Below, in pieces: positions 6,106 through 10,064 of a stretch of 10,064 nt of DNA. This stretch comes from Cyclobacteriaceae bacterium (GTDB lineage: Bacteria; Bacteroidota; Bacteroidia; Cytophagales; Cyclobacteriaceae). The notes beneath the pieces are model-generated. The model did no database searches. It saw only the letters and a program-made list of their open reading frames with translations, and was not told where the DNA came from. The translations under genes and the position numbers were made by a program. Each line of letters begins with the position of its first letter. Position 1 is the stretch's first letter. The stretch lies in the NCBI GenBank assembly GCA_013140395.1, contig JABFSY010000028.1, positions 1 through 10,064 of the forward strand, read 5' to 3'.

Positions 6106-6121
6106 TGACATAGGGCTGTCA
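6106..6121 (+). promoter_or_regulatory. palindromic operator copy 1 (TGACA-N6-TGTCA)
   Basis: TGACATAGGGCTGTCA: inverted TGACA/TGTCA half sites with a 6-bp centre. It overlaps a second dyad, GCCCTA (6099-6104) and TAGGGC (6111-6116). It is identical over all 16 bases to the copy at 6159-6174. Confidence 0.6.
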
Positions 6122-6158
6122 CCCATCCAAGAAAATTATTCAAAGTTCCTTTTTCTGT

Positions 6159-6174
6159 TGACATAGGGCTGTCA
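6159..6174 (+). promoter_or_regulatory. palindromic operator copy 2 (TGACA-N6-TGTCA)
   Basis: An exact second copy of TGACATAGGGCTGTCA, 53 bp after the first. It ends 11 bp before the candidate -7 box at 6186-6193, so it covers the place where the -33 element should be. A bound protein here would be well placed to block or recruit polymerase. Confidence 0.6.
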
Positions 6175-6185
6175 GGGTTCATCCG

Positions 6186-6193
6186 TTGTTTTG
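6186..6193 (+). promoter_or_regulatory. candidate -7 element of the GyrI-like operon
   Basis: TTGTTTTG differs from TAnnTTTG at one position and lies 19 nt before the ATG at 6213. No independent -33 TTG is found at the normal distance; that position is taken by palindrome copy 2, which would fit an activator-dependent or tightly repressed promoter. Confidence 0.35.
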
Positions 6194-6212
6194 AATAAAA
6201 AAACAAACAACT

Positions 6213-6701
6213 ATGGAAACCGCCACATTGAATCTGCCGGACACAACGCCCAGAGTAAAGGAAATTAAATCCATCAATTTTCTTTTCCATCGCGCAGAAG
6301 TTAAGATCAACGATCTTGTCAATCAAATCCCGATTGCCAAAGAACTTTTCAAGGAATCCGTGCGACTCGATCTTCATCCCTCAGGCCCTATCCATTGGCA
6401 CTACTTCGGATTTATGGGTGATGAGACAAAGCCGTTTATCCTTGAAGTCTGCTTACCCGTGGCAAGTGTGCCTACCGATTATGATGGAAAATTTCATTTC
6501 AAACGAACGGAAAATTTCAAATGTGTTTCTCTTTTGCATGAAGGTGGATGGCTGGAGATTCCAAAGAGTTACGGAATACTGATGGAATTTATGCAACAGA
6601 ATAAACTACAACCCTCTGGTATCACTCGCGAGCTGTATATCAATGCGGATTTTGTAAATCCGGAGGCAAATATGACTGAGATACAAATGGGTGTAAATTG
6701 A
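6213..6701 (+). CDS. GyrI-like small-molecule-binding protein
   Basis: 162 residues, no signal peptide. It fits the GyrI-like/AraC effector-binding (SHS2-pair) fold as a stand-alone domain. The N-terminal half has LFHRAEVKINDLVNQIPIAKELF, then a PIHWHYFGFMGD strand segment and PFILEVCLPV. The C-terminal half has FKRTENFKCVSLLHEGGWLEIPKSYGILMEFM, ending in ITRELYINADFVNPE and TEIQMGV. The R-E-x-Y segment near residue 139 holds the Glu (Glu140) that often lines the ligand pocket in this superfamily. Family members bind lipophilic or cationic compounds; some inhibit gyrase and some hydrolyse reactive adducts. It is the first gene after the palindrome array and is followed after 6 nt by the VOC gene, so it probably leads an operon. 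The ligand is not known. Confidence 0.78.
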   Translation: METATLNLPDTTPRVKEIKSINFLFHRAEVKINDLVNQIPIAKELFKESVRLDLHPSGPIHWHYFGFMGDETKPFILEVCLPVASVPTDYDGKFHFKRTENFKCVSLLHEGGWLEIPKSYGILMEFMQQNKLQPSGITRELYINADFVNPEANMTEIQMGVN

Positions 6702-6707
6702 TTAGCT

Positions 6708-7175
6708 ATGAGGAAGATTATTATCCTGCCTGGAATAGTAGCCGCATTGCTGTGCCTGCTCATTTTTTCTGTAAATGCGCAACCTAAGCCAAGTATGAAA
6801 CTAAATGCAGGCTTCATTACCCCTAAGCTACAGGAAACAAAAAAATTCTATACAACTGTGTTGCAAATGGAAGTTGCTTTTGAAAATGAATTCTATTTGT
6901 TGCTCCAAACACCAGAAGGCACAGATCAAATCAGTTTTCTGTTGCCTGATCATGAAAGTCAGCAGCCGTTATTCAAACCCGCATTTGAAGGCAAGGGTGC
7001 ATATCTTACGATTGAGGTAGCGAACGTTGACGAAGTGTATGAAAAAATAAAGAAAATGAAAATCCCTGTTGTCATTCCAATGCGGGATGAACCATGGGGT
7101 GATAGACATTTTGCGATTATTGACCCGAATGGCATTGGAATTGACATTGTCACACATACACCTCCAACTAAGTAA
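6708..7175 (+). CDS. VOC-fold protein with N-terminal signal peptide
   Basis: 155 residues. Residues about 1-25 look like a Sec signal peptide: MRK, a hydrophobic core (IIILPGIVAALLCLLIF) and SVNAQ as a likely cleavage site. There is no lipobox. The rest is a single vicinal-oxygen-chelate (glyoxalase/bleomycin-resistance) domain: MKLNAGFITPKLQETKKFYT, LLLQTPEGTDQISFLLPD, GAYLTIEVANVDEVYEKIKK, then PWGDRHFAIIDPNGIGIDIV. The closing DPNG-x-G-I-DIV segment is the family hallmark. Most VOC proteins of this size are cytoplasmic and would begin at Met30 (ATG at 6795). I kept the longer start because its ATG lies 6 nt after the previous stop and the extra segment is such a good signal sequence. Its ligand or reaction is unknown; export would place it in the periplasm. 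Confidence 0.8.
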   Translation: MRKIIILPGIVAALLCLLIFSVNAQPKPSMKLNAGFITPKLQETKKFYTTVLQMEVAFENEFYLLLQTPEGTDQISFLLPDHESQQPLFKPAFEGKGAYLTIEVANVDEVYEKIKKMKIPVVIPMRDEPWGDRHFAIIDPNGIGIDIVTHTPPTK

Positions 7176-7176
7176 T

Positions 7177-7389
7177 ATGGAAATTCTCGTTTTTGCTACA
7201 TCCGTAGCGTCTGCGCAAGAAGTAAAAACGCTTGCGCCTGTCATCAATAAGTTGGCGGGTAAAGGCAATTGGAATTTTGCCTTGGATGATAGCGATCACA
7301 TCTTGCGCATCGCCACAGAGCAAGTAGATGCTACCAAGGCCATTCATTTACTGAAACAACACGGTTTTGACTGTAGAGAATTAGAATAA
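7177..7389 (+). CDS. small HMA-like (ferredoxin-fold) protein without CxxC
   Basis: 70 residues, start ATG 1 nt after the VOC stop codon, so translation is probably coupled. The pattern MEILVFATSV, a helix (SAQEVKTLAPVINKLAG), NWNFALDDSDHILRIATEQV, a second helix (DATKAIHLLKQHG) and FDCRELE gives the beta-alpha-beta-beta-alpha-beta order of heavy-metal-associated (HMA) domains. The metal loop, normally M-x-C-x-x-C between the first strand and helix, has no Cys here; the only Cys is Cys66 near the C-terminus. Metal delivery in the usual way is therefore unlikely. Similar Cys-less small proteins occur in Bacteroidota with no known role. A longer same-frame reading starting inside the VOC gene (7069) is possible but not credible. 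Fold call is inference from the pattern. Confidence 0.68.
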   Translation: MEILVFATSVASAQEVKTLAPVINKLAGKGNWNFALDDSDHILRIATEQVDATKAIHLLKQHGFDCRELE

Positions 7390-7410
7390 GTTGTTTTAAA
7401 CCAAAATAGT

Positions 7411-7839
7411 ATGACCAATACACTAACACTTAACGCCTCCATCTCCATCAACGCTCCCAAGTCAAAAGTATGGATGGCGCTGATCGATCCCGAGCAAGTA
7501 AAGAAATATTTCTTCGGTACAGTTCTGAAATCAGATTGGAAAGTTGGTAGTGCCATTACTTTCAGTGGCGAATGGGAAGGCAAACCATACGTGGACAAAG
7601 GCACGATCTTAGAAATAGAAATGGAGAAAATCTTGAAGTATAATTATTGGAGCTCCTTTTCCGGAACGGAAGACAAGCCAGAAAACTATGCAGTTATCAT
7701 TTATTCACTGGAGGAAAAAGCAGGGCAAACGACCATCTTCATTTCGCAAGACAGCATCAAAACAAAGGAAGCTCTTAACCACTCAGAGCAAAATTGGCAG
7801 ATGATTATGAGATCACTGAAAGATCTTTTGGAAAAATAA
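7411..7839 (+). CDS. SRPBCC / AHSA1-like protein
   Basis: 142 residues, cytoplasmic. It fits the START/Bet v1-like SRPBCC fold, AHSA1 (Aha1 C-terminal-like) group: the opening strand LTLNASISINAPKSKVWMALIDPEQVKKYFFGT, then SDWKVGSAITFSGEWEGKPYVDKGTILEIE, ILKYNYWSSFSG, a long strand ENYAVIIYSLEEKAGQTTIFISQD, and the C-terminal helix HSEQNWQMIMRSLKDLLEK. NAPxxxVWxALxDPxxVxxYF is the usual N-terminal signature. The fold forms a deep cavity for hydrophobic ligands; bacterial members have varied or unknown functions and often sit beside stress regulators. It follows the HMA-like gene after 21 nt and precedes the MGMT-like gene by 14 nt, in the same apparent operon. Confidence 0.88.
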   Translation: MTNTLTLNASISINAPKSKVWMALIDPEQVKKYFFGTVLKSDWKVGSAITFSGEWEGKPYVDKGTILEIEMEKILKYNYWSSFSGTEDKPENYAVIIYSLEEKAGQTTIFISQDSIKTKEALNHSEQNWQMIMRSLKDLLEK

Positions 7840-7853
7840 TTTATCTTCATTCT

Positions 7854-8321
7854 ATGGCAAAGGCAAAGAAACCTACACCGAAAAAAAACACCATGAAACC
7901 AGCCAAGGGAAAAACATGGACAGATAAAGTGAACGACCCTACGAAGGAATTTCAAATAAAGAAATTGGAAAAGGACTTTGCTGATATGCCAGCGGGTTCA
8001 AAAATGTTAATCGCCACCCCCCGGATCATTGATGAATACGCTCGACACATACCGAAAGGAAAGAGCGGAAGCTTAGCAAGCATGCGAAAAGATTTGGCCA
8101 ATGAATACGGAGCCGAGTATACATGCCCAGTCACCTCTGGAATTTTTCTACGCATTGTCTCAGAAGCCGCTCATGAACAAATTGAAAAGGGCACGCCAGT
8201 CACAAAAGTCACTCCGTTTTGGCGAGTAGTAGATGAAAGATCTGCGCTTAACAAAAAACTTTCTTTCGGTACCGAGTTTGTAACAAAGCAACGAAAAAAA
8301 GAAAGGCTAATTTCAAGTTAG
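7854..8321 (+). CDS. MGMT-like / alkyltransferase-like protein lacking the PCHR cysteine
   Basis: 155 residues. A basic, Lys/Pro-rich N-terminus (1-20) precedes a domain resembling the DNA-binding part of O6-alkylguanine DNA alkyltransferases: HIPKGKSGSLASMRKDLANEYGA (65-87) parallels the IPxGxVxTYGxIA helix-turn-helix, TCPVTSGIFLRIVSEAA (90-106) parallels the recognition helix, and TPFWRVVDE with ALNKK (120-135) parallels PCHRVV plus its following turn. The acceptor Cys is replaced: PFWRVV at 121-126. Alkyltransferase-like (ATL) proteins bind alkylated DNA without repair by replacing the same Cys with Trp or Ala. I take this protein to be a relative of that type; direct family membership is less certain. 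I chose the ATG at 7854; an upstream in-frame ATG at 7794 would overlap the SRPBCC gene by 46 nt and adds a segment unlike the family. TATCTTCA just upstream (7842-7849) is a weak -7-like sequence. Confidence 0.6.
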   Translation: MAKAKKPTPKKNTMKPAKGKTWTDKVNDPTKEFQIKKLEKDFADMPAGSKMLIATPRIIDEYARHIPKGKSGSLASMRKDLANEYGAEYTCPVTSGIFLRIVSEAAHEQIEKGTPVTKVTPFWRVVDERSALNKKLSFGTEFVTKQRKKERLISS

Positions 8322-8322
8322 T

Positions 8323-10064
8323 CTATTCGCTCCTTAGCATTTTGGTGGGACTAGTTTGGATCGTCCTCATGGCCTGCAAACAAATGGCTACGATAATCAA
8401 AGCGACCACACTCACACAAGTAGCACCAAAAATCCACCAAGGCATAGTGGCGTGATAGGCAAAACCTTGAAGCCATTGATCGGCCGCATACCAGGCAACT
8501 GGCATCCCCACTAGCATAGCTAAAACAAGCACCAGGAAAAATTCCGAAGCAAGCACCGTCAGCGCTTGCGTCACTGATGCACCAAAAACTCTTCGTATTC
8601 CGATCTCCTTTGTCTTTCGTAACGTATTAAAGGTGGCAAGCCCTACAATGCCAATAATGGCAATGCTAAGCGCAATCACAGTAAAGAGTAGCACCAATCG
8701 AGACGCAACAATCTCCGTTTTATATAGTTCATCAAATGTCTCGTCCTGAAACCAATACTTCATGGTATAGTCAGGTTCAAACATTTTGTAAACATTCGTA
8801 AGTGCTTCAAGAGATTGCTTCGTTGTGCCCGGCTTATAGGCTACATAAAGTGCTGAAACCGCTTCGATATGCTGCCGAAAAAGAATAGCCGGCAAAAGCG
8901 CTTCGTGTAAAGACGCAGTGTGAAAGTCATTGACTACACCAATAATCACGCACGTGATTTGCCCAATTTTTATTTCTTCACCGATTGGATTTTTTAGCCC
9001 CATTAACTTCACGGCTTCCTGACTGACCAGCGCTTCGGTTCGAACGGTGTCTACCTTTTGCATTCGAAAATTATTTCCCTCGATAATTTTCAACCCCATC
9101 GTTTCAGGAAAATCATACGTACACCCGATCGTCCGGAAAGAAATTCTTAGGTCTTCGGATTTCCCAGGCCAGGTCACACCTGTATTCGCGCCCGCAGCAT
9201 TCAGCGGATTTTGGTTAGCCGCACCGACACTCACAATGCTGCCGTTTTTGGCCAACTCGCTTTTAAAGATGTCGAACTTTTTGAGCAACCGGAAGGTGGG
9301 TTCCACGCGGATTACATTGCTTCGGTTAAAGCCAAGATTTTTATTGGTGATGAATTCCAATTGTTGATAGAGCACACCACTAAAAATAATGATGACGATG
9401 GAAACACTGAGTTGTATCACCAGTAATGTTTTGCGAAAGCCCTGCGATCCTGATGCACTACTTGTCAACTGGCTTTTCAAAATTCTAATCGGCTGAAAGG
9501 AAGACATGACCAGCGATGGATAAATGCCAGCTACAAAGGAGATCAGAAGTAAGAAACCCAAGACATAGATCGGAATCATTCCACTGAACAAATTGAAGCC
9601 AATCGGTTGTTGGATTAATCCGCTAAAGAATGGCAGAGCCAACTGAGTGAGTAAGACCGAAAGCACAAACGAAACAAAGACCATCAGGAAAGACTCGCCC
9701 ATAAACTGAGCGGCTATGGTTGAACGCAAGGCGCCTGTTACTTTTCGGATGCCAATTTCTTTGGCCCGTAGCGTAGCCCGCGCGGTTGACATATTGATCA
9801 GATTGATCACCGCCATCACCACCACCAATATCCCTACTACCACAAACAGAATGATGTATTCTATTTTACCACCAGTGTTTTTACCTCCTTCAAATTTACT
9901 TTTTAAATGCCAATCGGTTAACGGGTATGCCTGGTAACTAACTTTTTGATTTTTCAATGCTTCTGTTACCACTCGCACGTCACTCAATTTTTCGGTAAGC
10001 AGTTCTGCGGAAACTGTTGAACTGGTTTTTACATATATGTTGAAAAAATTTCTGGCCATCATCT
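8323..10064 (-). CDS. MacB/FtsX-type ABC transporter permease (N-terminus cut by window edge)
   Basis: At least 579 residues, open to the right edge; family members of this kind are near 790-800 residues, so the N-terminal third is outside. Two FtsX/MacB halves are visible. Half one: end of a periplasmic domain, helix about 67-91, coupling segment AKEIGIRKVTGA (100-111), helices about 117-147 and 162-186. A linker helix (about 212-232) starts half two: periplasmic domain 235-450 (with NPIGEEIKIG, VVNDFHTASLHE), helix 452-480, coupling segment TKEIGIRRVFGAS (484-496), helices about 500-525 and 541-565, and the usual end SPTKMLRSE. The repeated KEIGIRK/RVxGA motif is the cytoplasmic contact for an ATPase partner, not seen here. 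Such permeases export peptides, antibiotics or lipoprotein cargo, or act as mechanotransmitters; the cargo is unknown. Confidence 0.93.
   Translation of the reverse strand, partial: MMARNFFNIYVKTSSTVSAELLTEKLSDVRVVTEALKNQKVSYQAYPLTDWHLKSKFEGGKNTGGKIEYIILFVVVGILVVVMAVINLINMSTARATLRAKEIGIRKVTGALRSTIAAQFMGESFLMVFVSFVLSVLLTQLALPFFSGLIQQPIGFNLFSGMIPIYVLGFLLLISFVAGIYPSLVMSSFQPIRILKSQLTSSASGSQGFRKTLLVIQLSVSIVIIIFSGVLYQQLEFITNKNLGFNRSNVIRVEPTFRLLKKFDIFKSELAKNGSIVSVGAANQNPLNAAGANTGVTWPGKSEDLRISFRTIGCTYDFPETMGLKIIEGNNFRMQKVDTVRTEALVSQEAVKLMGLKNPIGEEIKIGQITCVIIGVVNDFHTASLHEALLPAILFRQHIEAVSALYVAYKPGTTKQSLEALTNVYKMFEPDYTMKYWFQDETFDELYKTEIVASRLVLLFTVIALSIAIIGIVGLATFNTLRKTKEIGIRRVFGASVTQALTVLASEFFLVLVLAMLVGMPVAWYAADQWLQGFAYHATMPWWIFGATCVSVVALIIVAICLQAMRTIQTSPTKMLRSE

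Larger units (their letters stand above)
6006..6174 (+). promoter_or_regulatory. operator-like array, four GGGCT(G/C)TC sites at about 53-bp spacing
   Basis: The 276-nt space between the WYL regulator and the GyrI-like gene carries GGGCTGTC at 6006-6013, GGGCTCTC at 6057-6064, GGGCTGTC at 6113-6120 and GGGCTGTC at 6166-6173. Steps are 51, 56 and 53 bp, close to five helical turns each. The last two belong to exact 16-bp palindromes (separate entries). The first reads GGGCTGTCGACAGTCA, with its own TGTCGACA dyad. The second is flanked by an inverted repeat, GAGCCC (6040-6045) and GGGCTC (6057-6062), around a TGTCA half site. This looks like a multi-site operator for a dimeric regulator, most simply the WYL protein encoded just upstream (inference). 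Confidence 0.55.

Noticed and set aside
5975..6166. 63-codon plus-strand frame in the control region before the GyrI-like gene
   Set aside because: Composition (many Ser, Arg, Ala) is unlike a real protein, and it runs through the palindrome array.

Overview
The window looks like a chromosomal stretch from a Bacteroidota bacterium, probably a Cytophagales-type soil or freshwater organism. The evidence is indirect. Several genes have the Bacteroidota-type promoter -7 element (TAnnTTTG) just upstream, Shine-Dalgarno sequences are mostly absent, and the gene set is typical of that phylum (stand-alone CDGSH, SWIB with a Lys/Ala tail, WYL regulator, J-KTSC protein, large two-domain MacB-like permease). 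No rRNA, tRNA, CRISPR, transposase or phage gene was seen.

Left part (1-2523) holds small housekeeping or stress genes on both strands: a CBS-pair protein cut by the left edge (-), a DinB-fold protein (-), a CDGSH iron-sulfur protein (+), a J-domain/KTSC protein (+) and, converging on it with 1 nt between the stops, an exported ankyrin-repeat protein (-).

Middle part (2524-4918) starts with a 480-nt non-coding stretch carrying five copies of a short motif, TTTCYCCTATGA, in both orientations. It leads into a SWIB-domain protein with a histone H1-like Lys/Ala tail, followed by a clear intrinsic terminator. A full-length Amt ammonium transporter follows, with no PII (glnK) gene beside it.

Right-centre part (4938-8321) is the most interesting. 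A WYL-family regulator has a TTG start and its own promoter. After it comes a 276-nt control region with two exact copies of the palindrome TGACATAGGGCTGTCA 53 bp apart, plus two weaker relatives that continue the roughly 53-bp (five helical turns) spacing. Then comes a tight five-gene cluster on the same strand: a GyrI-like ligand-binding protein, a VOC-fold protein with a signal peptide, a 70-residue HMA-like protein without the CxxC metal site, an SRPBCC/AHSA1 protein, and an MGMT-like protein whose usual PCHR active-site box reads PFWR. The inference is that the WYL protein senses a small molecule or stress and controls this cluster through the palindromes, and that the cluster deals with reactive small molecules or DNA alkylation. 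No substrate can be named from sequence.

Right edge (8323-10064): a MacB/FtsX-type ABC transporter permease on the minus strand, cut at its N-terminal side by the window end, converging on the preceding operon with 1 nt between stops.
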